The translations under genes were made by a program, and so were the position numbers. Positions 42,597-49,518 of a DNA stretch of 49,518 nucleotides are shown in pieces; positions within the stretch are counted from its first letter, which is position 1, and each line of letters begins with the position of its first letter. Under the pieces are notes generated by a model. The model was not told the DNA's origin and searched no databases. It saw nothing but the letters and a program-made list of their open reading frames with translations. This DNA comes from an uncultured Pelagibacteraceae bacterium. GTDB taxonomy: Bacteria; Pseudomonadota; Alphaproteobacteria; Pelagibacterales; Pelagibacteraceae. The stretch lies in the NCBI GenBank assembly GCA_902572945.1, contig CACGHU010000003.1, positions 1 through 49,518 on the forward strand. The letters run 5' to 3'.

Positions 42597-43121
42597 TTCT
42601 TTAGGTTGACTACTGTTCTGATTTAAATAGAGCATTACAGATGCTCTATCTTTTTCATCTTTAAGTCCAGCGAACCCCATTTTATTTCCTTTGATCCATT
42701 TAGATGGTTTAACTAAAAATCCGTTCATTTCTTCCCAGTTCCATTCCTTTTTATATTCTGAGAGTGCTTTTGAATATTTGTAGTCAGATACAGCACCAAC
42801 TGGCCTAAACATAACATTCCACAGTTTTGGACCGATATTATTTCCACCACCTTCTTTAATGCTGTGGCAAGCTTTGCATTTTTTAAATACTTTTTGGCCG
42901 TGCTCAATATTTCCAAGGGCTAAAAGTGCTGATATGTCTAAATCACTCTCAGTACTTGCCATAGAAGCTTGTCCATCTACATCAGTCGACTCAACTTTAT
43001 ATGCTGCAACTGTTGGACTATCTACAGTAAACACATAGTCAGAGATTTTACCAATACCAATTATTACTAAAATAGTAATCAATATTGCTGCTATTATTTT
43101 GTTAAATTCAAACGAATCCAT
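42588..43121 (-). CDS. cycM: Membrane-anchored cytochrome c (CycM type)
   Basis: A 177-aa class I c-type cytochrome. An uncleaved N-terminal anchor lies at about residues 8-24, followed by a periplasmic linker. The heme site CKACH has Cys82, Cys85 and His86, with distal ligand Met148 in GNKMGFAG. It would carry electrons from the bc1 complex to cytochrome oxidase, as in alphaproteobacterial CycM/c552. It is divergent from kdsB and convergent with argF. Confidence 0.93.
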   Translation of the reverse strand: MDSFEFNKIIAAILITILVIIGIGKISDYVFTVDSPTVAAYKVESTDVDGQASMASTESDLDISALLALGNIEHGQKVFKKCKACHSIKEGGGNNIGPKLWNVMFRPVGAVSDYKYSKALSEYKKEWNWEEMNGFLVKPSKWIKGNKMGFAGLKDEKDRASVMLYLNQNSSQPKELP

Positions 43122-43190
43122 TTTGTAAATATAATGTTTGAACGTATAACATGTAAATTGTTAAATTACCTAATTTTAAATTAATGATTT

Positions 43191-43207
43191 TGCGTCTGTT
43201 AGACGCA
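43191..43207. promoter_or_regulatory. Perfect inverted repeat upstream of kdsB
   Basis: TGCGTCT-GTT-AGACGCA is a perfect 7-bp inverted repeat, GC-rich against an AT-rich background. It lies 16 nt before the kdsB ATG in the divergent cycM/kdsB spacer. A TTGCGT overlapping its left arm and a TATATT at 43213-43218 are 17 nt apart, so it could overlap a promoter as an operator. In RNA it would make a tight 3-nt-loop hairpin. Confidence 0.4.
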
Positions 43208-43222
43208 TAAAGTATATTGATT

Positions 43223-43963
43223 ATGAGCAACACATTAATAATAATACCCTCACGAATGTCTGCAAAAAGACTTCCTGGTAAGCCATTATTAAAAATTAAG
43301 GGTAAATCAATTATTACACGCGTATTTAAGAAGGCAAAAGAAAGTAGAATTGGTGATGTAGTGGTTGCAACTGAGGATAAGGTTATTGTGAATGAAGTAA
43401 ATAGAAATGGTGGTATAGCAATTTTAACATCAAAGAAACATAAATCAGGGACAGATAGAATTTGGGAAGCTTTTCAAAAAATTAAAGATAAAAAAATTAA
43501 ATATATTATAAATTTACAGGGAGATGAACCATTGATTGATGTTAATGATATAAAAAATTTAAATAAACTAGCTATAAAAAATAAGTTTAATATAGCCACA
43601 TTGGCAACAAAAATTAAAAATAAAAAGATACTTAATGACAAGAATATTGTAAAAGTTGCAACTAAAAGAAATATAGGTTACCAAAATCCACAAAAAGCAA
43701 TCAGTTTTTATAGGGCATTAAAAAATAATGAATCTAAAAAGCTTTACCATCATATAGGCATATATCAATATAGTGTAACTGCTTTAAAAAAATTTTTTAA
43801 TTTGAAAAGATCTACAAATGAGAAAAAAAATAAGCTTGAACAATTAAGAGCTTTAGATAATAAAATACCAATTTACGTAATCTTGGCTAAAAAAAATGTA
43901 GTAGGCATAGATACAAAAGAAGATTATATAGAGTTAAAAAGAATGTTTAAATATAAAACATAA
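43223..43963 (+). CDS. kdsB: 3-deoxy-manno-octulosonate cytidylyltransferase
   Basis: Activates Kdo with CTP, forming CMP-Kdo for the lipopolysaccharide core. I chose the ATG at 43223 (246 aa) rather than a TTG two codons upstream. The nucleotide site IIPSRMSAKRLPGKPL is at the N-terminus, then VVATED and SGTDRIWEAF. INLQGDEPLI is the metal-binding block, and HIGIYQYSV and VGIDTKEDY come near the C-terminus. pheA follows with no gap. Confidence 0.96.
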   Translation: MSNTLIIIPSRMSAKRLPGKPLLKIKGKSIITRVFKKAKESRIGDVVVATEDKVIVNEVNRNGGIAILTSKKHKSGTDRIWEAFQKIKDKKIKYIINLQGDEPLIDVNDIKNLNKLAIKNKFNIATLATKIKNKKILNDKNIVKVATKRNIGYQNPQKAISFYRALKNNESKKLYHHIGIYQYSVTALKKFFNLKRSTNEKKNKLEQLRALDNKIPIYVILAKKNVVGIDTKEDYIELKRMFKYKT

Positions 43964-44797
43964 ATGAAAATTTTATATCAAGGGAACGAAGGAGCATATT
44001 CACAATTAGCTGCAGTAGAAATATTCCCTGATGCAAAACTAATTTCATGTAAAACTTTTGAAGAGTGTTTCAAAAAATGTATTGATGATGAAAATTTGAG
44101 AGCAATAATTCCAATTGAAAACTCAATTGCTGGAAGAGTGGCTGATATTCAATATTTAATGAATAAATATAAATTACAAATATATGCTGAACACTTTCAC
44201 CGGGTATCTCATAATTTAATTGCAAGACCTGGTGTAAAAATGGATGATTTAAAATATGTTAGATCACATTCACAAGCTATTTCTCAGTGTCAAAAATTAA
44301 TTAATGAACACAGATTAGAACCTATAATTGCTGCGGACACTGCAGGAAGCGCAAAATATATTAGTGAAAATCAAGTTAAAGATGAAGCAGCTATAGCATC
44401 TACACTAGCTGCTAAAATCTATAATTTGGAAGTTCTAAAAAATAATATAGAAGATGATAATAAAAATGTTACACGTTTTTTATTTATGGGAAAAAAAATT
44501 AAGCACCCAGAATTTAAAAAAAATGATAAATTTATTACAAGTTGTATTTTTAAAGTAAAAGATAAACCAGCAGCCCTTTATAAGTGTTTAGGTGGTTTTG
44601 CAACCAATGATGTGTCATTAAGTAAGTTAGAGAGTTTTTCTGACCAAAGTAGTTTTGAACAATACCTATTTTTATGTGATATAGTTGGACATATCGAAGA
44701 TCCAAAAGTTCAAAAATCTTTAGAGGAACTGGGATTTCATACTTTAAGCCTTGAAATACTTGGAGTCTATGACGCAAGTAAATTTAGAAATTTGTAA
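43964..44797 (+). CDS. pheA: Prephenate dehydratase
   Basis: Makes phenylpyruvate for phenylalanine. The 277 aa comprise a catalytic domain (about 1-185) and an ACT regulatory domain (about 195-270). QGNEGAYSQLA is at the N-terminus, PIENSIAGRV in the middle and the catalytic Thr-Arg-Phe in NVTRFLFMG. The ACT part has KPAALYKCLGGFATNDV, with a likely Phe-binding site. No chorismate mutase domain is fused, unlike E. coli PheA. The start abuts kdsB. Confidence 0.95.
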   Translation: MKILYQGNEGAYSQLAAVEIFPDAKLISCKTFEECFKKCIDDENLRAIIPIENSIAGRVADIQYLMNKYKLQIYAEHFHRVSHNLIARPGVKMDDLKYVRSHSQAISQCQKLINEHRLEPIIAADTAGSAKYISENQVKDEAAIASTLAAKIYNLEVLKNNIEDDNKNVTRFLFMGKKIKHPEFKKNDKFITSCIFKVKDKPAALYKCLGGFATNDVSLSKLESFSDQSSFEQYLFLCDIVGHIEDPKVQKSLEELGFHTLSLEILGVYDASKFRNL

Positions 44798-44799
44798 TA

Positions 44800-44824
44800 T
44801 TGAAGATTTTGAAGGTTGAAGATT
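44800..44824. repeat. Tandem direct repeat of TTGAAGATT upstream of the SRP RNA
   Basis: TTGAAGATT occurs at 44800-44808 and again at 44816-44824, a 16-nt period. The second copy contains the likely -35 box of the ffs promoter. It may be chance in AT-rich DNA, a duplicated promoter element, or a binding site. Confidence 0.4.
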
Positions 44825-44845
44825 GAATTTTTTTACTGATATAAT
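44816..44845 (+). promoter_or_regulatory. Predicted promoter for SRP RNA
   Basis: TTGAAG at 44816-44821 and a perfect TATAAT at 44840-44845 are 18 nt apart. The -10 ends 6 nt before the first paired base of the SRP RNA at 44852, the spacing expected for a transcript starting at the RNA 5' end. Confidence 0.6.
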
Positions 44846-44851
44846 AGATTT

Positions 44852-44935
44852 GGAGGCTAGAGGTGGATTCTGCTTGAACCCGATCAGATCTTAACAGAAG
44901 CAGTCGTAAAGACAGACTTTCAGGTTCTAGTCTCC
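44852..44935 (+). ncRNA. ffs: Signal recognition particle RNA, small bacterial type
   Basis: About 84 nt forming one long hairpin. GGAGGCTAGAG at 44852-44862 pairs with TTCTAGTCTCC at 44925-44935 (11 bp with two G-T pairs). The Ffh-binding region keeps the conserved layout GATCAG-A-TCT-loop-AGA-AGCAG, matching E. coli GGTCAG-G-TCC-GGAA-GGA-AGCAG. The apical tetraloop is UAAC at 44892-44895 rather than GGAA. The position upstream of dnaX is common in bacteria. Ends are estimated from pairing. Confidence 0.88.
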
Positions 44936-44945
44936 TGATAAAATT

Positions 44946-46595
44946 ATGGATGTAAAGTCAAAAGTTTTAGCTTTAAAATATAGACCGGTAGTTTTTGAGG
45001 ATATAATTGGTCAAAAAATAATTTGCGATACAATTTTTAATTCAATTAAAAATAATAAAACGCCGAATGCTTATTTGTTTACAGGTATAAGAGGAATTGG
45101 AAAAACAACATTTGCAAGAATAGTTGCAAAAGCATTAAATTGTAAAAATCAAGTTGAAAAACTATGTAAAACAGAATTATGTGATAGTTGTTTATCGATC
45201 GCAAATTCCAATAATATCGATGTTATTGAAATAGATGCAGCAAGCAAAACATCTGTTGAGGATGTTAGAGATTTAATTGATTTATCACGGTACGGGCCAA
45301 CTAATTCAAAATATAAAATCTTTATAATTGATGAAGTACACATGCTTAGTAAGCAAGCATTTAACGCATTATTAAAAACATTAGAAGAACCACCAATGTA
45401 TGAAACTGGTGGTGGATTAAAATTTATATTTGCAACCACTGAAATTAAAAAAATACCTGTCACGGTTTTATCAAGATGTCAAAGATTTGATTTATCAAGA
45501 GTTAGATCGGAAGAGCTATTTAAGTATATAAAAAAGATATGTGAATTAGAGAATGGCAATATTGCAGATGATGCTTTGAAACTAATAGTAAAAATATCTG
45601 AAGGCTCAGTAAGAGATTCTTTATCTTTGTTAGATAGAGCTTTATTATCAAATGAGAATGATAAAAAACTACAATTATCAGATGTACAAAAAATATTTGG
45701 TTATTTTGATAAATCTTACTTAATTGAATTATTTGAACATATATTCAATGCTGACCAAAATAAAGTAATTAAGATTTATCGAAATATATATAATCAAGGC
45801 GTGGAACCAAAAATATTTTTAAATGATTTTTTAGAAATATTATATTATTTAAAAAATATTAATTATTTTGAAAAAGATTCAAATAATTTTGATTTAAACA
45901 ATGAGGAGTTTGAGAAAATTAAAAAAATTTCGAATGATTTAAATAATGAAATACTAATATTATTTTGGCAATTTACAATCAAGACTTTAGAGGAGTTAAA
46001 TTTAGTTGTCGATCAAAATATATCTATCGAAATGTTCCTTATACGGTTGCTTCATATAAGATCCATCAAAACCCAAACATCTAATGATAGCCACAATGTG
46101 GAATTAAAAATAGACAATCAAAACACTTTAATAGAAAGAAAAAAAAAATCAGAGCCTATAAATCAAATCAAAAATATTATTCAGGAAAAAGATTTAAAAA
46201 AGCCTGACATAAAAAATAAAGTTGAAGATATTAAAATTAAAAGTTTCAATGATTTAATAAAACTTTGTAATACTAAAAAAGAGATTAAATTAAAATATGA
46301 ACTCGAAAATAATGTAAATCTCGTAAGTTTTGAACATGGAAGAATGGAAATTTCCATTAATGAAAAGTTAGAAAAAGATTTTATAAAAATCCTTTCTACA
46401 AAGTTATTAGAATGGACAAATGAAAGATGGATGATTACGTTATCAAAAAAAATTGGTGAAAAGTCTAAAAAAGAATATGAGGCTGACACTAAAAAAAAAC
46501 TTTTTGAAGATGCAAAAAAAACGGAGGCTTATAATAAGTTTTTACAAACTTTTTCAGATGCTGAATTAGTTGAAATTGAGAACAAAGATGAATGA
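44946..46595 (+). CDS. dnaX: DNA polymerase III subunits gamma/tau
   Basis: Clamp-loader ATPase. Of 549 aa, Walker A GIRGIGKTT is at residues 47-55, four zinc cysteines are at 66, 74, 79 and 82, Walker B IIDEVHML follows, and the SRC motif LSRCQRF is near 176. The conserved core ends near 370. A run of ten A at 46139-46148 falls at codons 398-401; a one-base slip would end translation within about 4 or 20 codons, giving a gamma-like short form. The ATG is 10 nt after the SRP RNA. It overlaps ybaB by 8 nt. Confidence 0.95.
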   Translation: MDVKSKVLALKYRPVVFEDIIGQKIICDTIFNSIKNNKTPNAYLFTGIRGIGKTTFARIVAKALNCKNQVEKLCKTELCDSCLSIANSNNIDVIEIDAASKTSVEDVRDLIDLSRYGPTNSKYKIFIIDEVHMLSKQAFNALLKTLEEPPMYETGGGLKFIFATTEIKKIPVTVLSRCQRFDLSRVRSEELFKYIKKICELENGNIADDALKLIVKISEGSVRDSLSLLDRALLSNENDKKLQLSDVQKIFGYFDKSYLIELFEHIFNADQNKVIKIYRNIYNQGVEPKIFLNDFLEILYYLKNINYFEKDSNNFDLNNEEFEKIKKISNDLNNEILILFWQFTIKTLEELNLVVDQNISIEMFLIRLLHIRSIKTQTSNDSHNVELKIDNQNTLIERKKKSEPINQIKNIIQEKDLKKPDIKNKVEDIKIKSFNDLIKLCNTKKEIKLKYELENNVNLVSFEHGRMEISINEKLEKDFIKILSTKLLEWTNERWMITLSKKIGEKSKKEYEADTKKKLFEDAKKTEAYNKFLQTFSDAELVEIENKDE

Positions 46596-46905
46596 TTTTT
46601 CTAAAATATTAGATAAGGCAAAAGAATTAGAGGAAAAAATGAGAGAAAGCCAAGATAATATTAAAAAAATTTCTGTCGAAGGAACTTCAGGCACTGACTC
46701 TGTAAAAGTTACTTTAAATGGTAATGGAGAAATGGTTAAAATTTTTATCTCTCCTGAAACACTTAAGGAGGAAAAAATGATTATAGAAGATCTGATAACT
46801 GCCGCTCATAATAATGCCAAGGAAAAGCTTAAAGCCAAAACATCAGAGGAAATATCAAAAGCAACAGGTGGATTTGGTATTCCTGGATTTAAGTGGCCAT
46901 TATAA
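46588..46905 (+). CDS. ybaB: YbaB/EbfC family nucleoid-associated protein
   Basis: A small dimeric DNA-binding protein. The 105 aa from the ATG at 46588 begin MNDFSKILDKAKELEEKM; an upstream TTG would give a longer form but the family start favours this one. Conserved later parts are VKVTLNGNGEMVKIFISPE and EDLITAAHNNAKEK, then a Gly-rich C-terminus GGFGIPGF. It lies between dnaX and recR, the standard dnaX-ybaB-recR order, with 4 nt to recR. Confidence 0.94.
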   Translation: MNDFSKILDKAKELEEKMRESQDNIKKISVEGTSGTDSVKVTLNGNGEMVKIFISPETLKEEKMIIEDLITAAHNNAKEKLKAKTSEEISKATGGFGIPGFKWPL

Positions 46906-46909
46906 ACCT

Positions 46910-47518
46910 ATGCAAAATTTAAATGAAATAACTGAACTTATCAAAATAATCTCCAAACTTCCTGGATTAGGACCAAAATCAGCTAGAAGAATTATTCTTA
47001 AATTAATTTCTAACAGAGAAAATATACTTAAACCCATGATAAGAGCATTAAATGAAACTAATATAAATATCTCAAGATGTGAAAAATGCGGATCATTAAA
47101 ATCTATTAATAATTGCAGTAATTGTAATCAGCAGAATAAACAAATAAAGAAAATCTGTATTGTGGAAAATTTGGCAGACCAATGGAGTATAGAGTCTTCA
47201 AATATTTTTGATGGATATTTTCATGTTTTAGGTGGTACAATTAGCTCGTCATCTAATTCTAAAGAAAACCTTTTGATAAATTCTCTTTTACAAAAAGTAG
47301 AGAAGGAGAAAATCGAGGAAGTAATTATAGCAACTAGTGCCACTGTAGAAGGCCAAACTACAGCGTACTATATCAAGGATAGTCTTAAAAATTTCAAAGT
47401 AAAAGTTTCCAAGTTAGGCCTCGGAATACCTATAGGTGGTGAAATAGAGAATTTAGACGACGGCACACTTCACTCAGCTTTTAAAAATAGAGAAGGACTA
47501 GATCCGGGATCAGATTGA
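46910..47518 (+). CDS. recR: Recombination mediator RecR
   Basis: With RecF/RecO loads RecA at gaps. The ATG at 46910 gives 202 aa, the usual size; an in-frame ATG 96 nt earlier lies inside ybaB and adds unrelated residues. Order: helix-hairpin-helix LPGLGPKSARRI, a zinc finger with Cys57, Cys60, Cys69 and Cys72, and a Toprim domain with IVEN and HVLGGTIS. TVEGQTTAYYI and LGLGIPIGGEI follow, and the tail is complete. It overlaps the convergent malate synthase gene by 9 nt. Confidence 0.96.
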   Translation: MQNLNEITELIKIISKLPGLGPKSARRIILKLISNRENILKPMIRALNETNINISRCEKCGSLKSINNCSNCNQQNKQIKKICIVENLADQWSIESSNIFDGYFHVLGGTISSSSNSKENLLINSLLQKVEKEKIEEVIIATSATVEGQTTAYYIKDSLKNFKVKVSKLGLGIPIGGEIENLDDGTLHSAFKNREGLDPGSD

Positions 47519-49518
47519 TTTCTTCATTATCCTATTAAAATGAAGCAAAGGTTCTGTGTACCCTGATGGTTGGCTTTTTCCATGAAAAACTAGATCACAT
47601 GCGGTCTTAAAAGCAATTGATTGGTGATAATTAGACCCCATTGATTGATATGGTGCTTGTCCTTTCATGCTTTTATCTTTAAGGTTTTGATTATCTACAA
47701 CTTTTGCCATTTTTTTCATTATTTCTAAAACTTGTTTTTTACTACATACTCCATGGTGCAACCAATTTGCTATGTGTTGACTGCTAATTCTACATGTGGC
47801 CCTGTCTTCCATCAGTCCTATACCGTTTATGTCAGGAACTTTAGAACAACCAACAGATTGGTCTATCCATCTAACAACATACCCCAATATCCCTTGTGTG
47901 TTATTTTTCAATTCTTCAGAAATTTCTGATTTGGACCATTTTTTTTTTGGAGAGTTTATTGGTATCTCAAGCAAGTCATCTAATTTTGCTTTTTTTCTTT
48001 TAATTATATCAATATGTTTCGAAAAGACGTTAACTTGATGGTAGTGCAAACTATGTATTGCAGCTGCCGTTGGCGAGGGAACCCAAGCACAATTAGCACC
48101 AGATTTTGGATGAGATATTTTTTGTTCCATCATATTTTTTAAAAGGTCTGGCATTGCCCACATTCCTTTTCCAATCTGCGCTACACCTGAAAATCCACAA
48201 GATAATCCGACATCTACATTATTGTTTTCGTAAGCACGTATCCATTTTGATGATTTCATTTCTCCCTTAAGTATCATTGGTCCAAATTCCATAGATGTAT
48301 GAATTTCGTCACCAGTTCTATCTAGAAAACCTGTATTAATAAAAAAAACTCTTTTTTTAAGAGCCCTTATACATTCTTTCAAGTTAATTGACGTTCTTCT
48401 TTCTTCATCCATGATTCCACAAAGAATTTGATTATTTTTTAAATTTAAAACTTTTTCTACTTTCTTAAAAATTAAATCTGTAAACGAGCATTCCTCTGGT
48501 CCATGCATTTTTGGTTTAACAATATAAATAGATTGTTTTCTTGAATTACCTCTTAATTTAAAATCATGCAAACATGCGGCTGAGGTTATAAAAGCATCAA
48601 GAATGCCCTCTGGGCACTCTGAACCATCTTTTAATAAAATGCACGGGTTAGTCATCAAATGACCAACATTTCTATTTAATAATAAAGATCTTCCATGCAG
48701 TTTTAAATTTGATCCTTTTGTTGAAATGTAAATTCTATCTTTGTTAAGTTCTCTATGGATAATTTTTCCATTTTTTAAAAACTTAGATTTTAATTTTCTT
48801 TTCATAAGTAATAACCAATTTCTATAACCAAGAACTTTATCTTCAGCATCAACAGCAGCAACACTATCTTCATGATCACAAATTGTAGTAAGCGCAGATT
48901 CCAAAAATATATCGTGAATTTTTAAAGGATCTTGATTTCCGTCTGGGTTATTAATTTCCATACTTCCTGAATGGTCGAATATAATATCAATATGTAAATT
49001 GTTATTTTTAAATAAAATGGACGAAATTTTATTTGATTTTTTTGAGTGACCAACAAATTGTTTTGGATTTAGCAAATCTAACTTTATCTTGTTATTTATA
49101 ATCTTAGGTATACTTTTAAGATTTTTCCAACTATTTTTCTTTAAAGGAATAATTTTATCCAAAACATTTCTTGAATATAAAATTACTTCTCTCCCTCTAA
49201 TTGGATTATATGTTTTTCCTTTAAGAGCGCCCCTGGTTTCTGGAATTATATCTGAACCGTATAGACTGTCATATAAACTTACCCATCTTGCATTTGCAGC
49301 ATTAAGCAGAAATCTTGCGTTTGAAACTGGACAAACTAATTGTGGTCCGCAAATACTCGAAATCTCATCATCAACATTCTTAGTCTCTATATTAAAATTG
49401 GGACCATTTGGTTTTATATAATCAATTTTTTTTAAAAATTTTTTGTAATCTTTTTTATTAAAATTCTTACCTTTGTTAAGCAAATGATAGCTATCAATAG
49501 ACTTTTGTAATTTATGCC
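47510..49518 (-). CDS. glcB: Malate synthase G, partial (N-terminus beyond the right edge)
   Basis: Condenses glyoxylate with acetyl-CoA to malate. The frame continues without a stop past the internal TTG at 49483 to the window end, so roughly 55 N-terminal residues of this ~720-aa family are missing. Visible are GPQLVCPVSNARFLLNAANARW, MDEERRTSINLKEC with the catalytic Arg, NTGFLDRTGDEIHT with the metal Glu/Asp, and MEDRATCRISSQH with the catalytic Asp near the C-terminus. In SAR11 bacteria a glycine riboswitch controls this gene; its expected site is outside the window. Confidence 0.96.
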   Translation of the reverse strand, partial: HKLQKSIDSYHLLNKGKNFNKKDYKKFLKKIDYIKPNGPNFNIETKNVDDEISSICGPQLVCPVSNARFLLNAANARWVSLYDSLYGSDIIPETRGALKGKTYNPIRGREVILYSRNVLDKIIPLKKNSWKNLKSIPKIINNKIKLDLLNPKQFVGHSKKSNKISSILFKNNNLHIDIIFDHSGSMEINNPDGNQDPLKIHDIFLESALTTICDHEDSVAAVDAEDKVLGYRNWLLLMKRKLKSKFLKNGKIIHRELNKDRIYISTKGSNLKLHGRSLLLNRNVGHLMTNPCILLKDGSECPEGILDAFITSAACLHDFKLRGNSRKQSIYIVKPKMHGPEECSFTDLIFKKVEKVLNLKNNQILCGIMDEERRTSINLKECIRALKKRVFFINTGFLDRTGDEIHTSMEFGPMILKGEMKSSKWIRAYENNNVDVGLSCGFSGVAQIGKGMWAMPDLLKNMMEQKISHPKSGANCAWVPSPTAAAIHSLHYHQVNVFSKHIDIIKRKKAKLDDLLEIPINSPKKKWSKSEISEELKNNTQGILGYVVRWIDQSVGCSKVPDINGIGLMEDRATCRISSQHIANWLHHGVCSKKQVLEIMKKMAKVVDNQNLKDKSMKGQAPYQSMGSNYHQSIAFKTACDLVFHGKSQPSGYTEPLLHFNRIMKKSI

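Noticed and set aside
46570-46587. TTG start for ybaB six codons upstream
   Set aside because: The ATG at 46588 gives the usual YbaB N-terminus; the extra residues have no family support.
46814-46909. Longer recR start inside ybaB
   Set aside because: The extra 32 residues are the ybaB sequence in another frame; RecR families start at MQNLNEITEL at 46910.
49481-49518. Malate synthase start at the TTG at 49483
   Set aside because: The frame stays open to the window end and continues family-like sequence, so the true start lies outside.
47510-49518. Malate synthase as a truncated pseudogene
   Set aside because: The shortness is explained by the window edge; catalytic motifs are intact with no stop or frameshift.
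1-49518. CRISPR array, insertion sequence, prophage or integrase genes
   Set aside because: No regularly spaced repeats, transposase, integrase, terminase or structural phage genes were found; all neighbourhoods are chromosomal.

Overview
The window is very AT-rich, almost completely coding DNA from a streamlined alphaproteobacterium, most probably a member of the SAR11 clade (Pelagibacterales) or a close relative. The evidence is the strong A/T codon bias with Lys/Asn/Ile-rich proteins, the alphaproteobacterial markers GcrA, DUF2948 and membrane cytochrome CycM, the gene orders murA-DUF2948-hisD-infA-tRNA-Phe and rpmH-rnpA-yidD-yidC-argB-HAD-dapD-dapE, the short HisG with HisZ, a tRNA-His with A73, and malate synthase G. 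The lineage is inferred from content and order only.

Layout. 1-1247 (minus): aroK and the 5' part of aroB, which runs off the left edge. 1309-5423 (plus): two unassigned envelope genes, then def, fmt and truA. 5413-12716 (minus): rpmH, rnpA, yidD, yidC, argB, a HAD phosphatase, dapD, dapE, an HDAC-like deacetylase and a SET-domain protein, all head to tail. 12811-13612: a TVP38/TMEM64 membrane protein facing tRNA-Thr(GGU). 13707-21536 (plus): two very small genes, dcd, murA, a DUF2948 protein, hisD, infA, tRNA-Phe, a cold-shock gene, tRNA-His, hisS, hisZ and hisG. 21676-25353 (plus): rmuC, a PD-(D/E)XK nuclease, an exonuclease I homologue and thioredoxin. 25350-37806 (minus): a 14-gene run of rnd, kdsD, lptC, lptB, aroA, cmk, rpsA, ihfB, pyrF, trpF, trpB, trpA, accD and folC. 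37856-39061 (plus): an NDUFA9-like protein and a SHOCT protein. gcrA is on minus. 39689-42596 (plus): an ABC-2 permease, argD and argF. cycM is on minus. 43223-47518 (plus): kdsB, pheA, SRP RNA, dnaX, ybaB and recR. 47510-49518 (minus): malate synthase G, whose 5' end lies outside the window.

Function. Most genes are core anabolism (shikimate/aromatic, Trp, His, Arg, DAP/Lys, CMP-Kdo, LPS transport, pyrimidine and folate) or information processing. Packing is extreme. All five convergent protein-gene pairs overlap at their stop codons, and most same-strand neighbours overlap by 1-8 nt. No intergenic gap exceeds about 230 nt.

The most unusual points are: tRNA-His (A73, G1-U72) ending 4 nt before the hisS start codon, next to an alphaproteobacterial-type HisRS; a cytidylate kinase whose P-loop lysine is alanine; an SRP RNA with a UAAC apical tetraloop; an A10 run in dnaX just past the clamp-loader core; a translationally coupled HDAC/SET pair behind dapDE; a three-nuclease cluster; and engB and lptA missing from their usual positions. 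No mobile element, CRISPR array, rRNA or prophage was seen.
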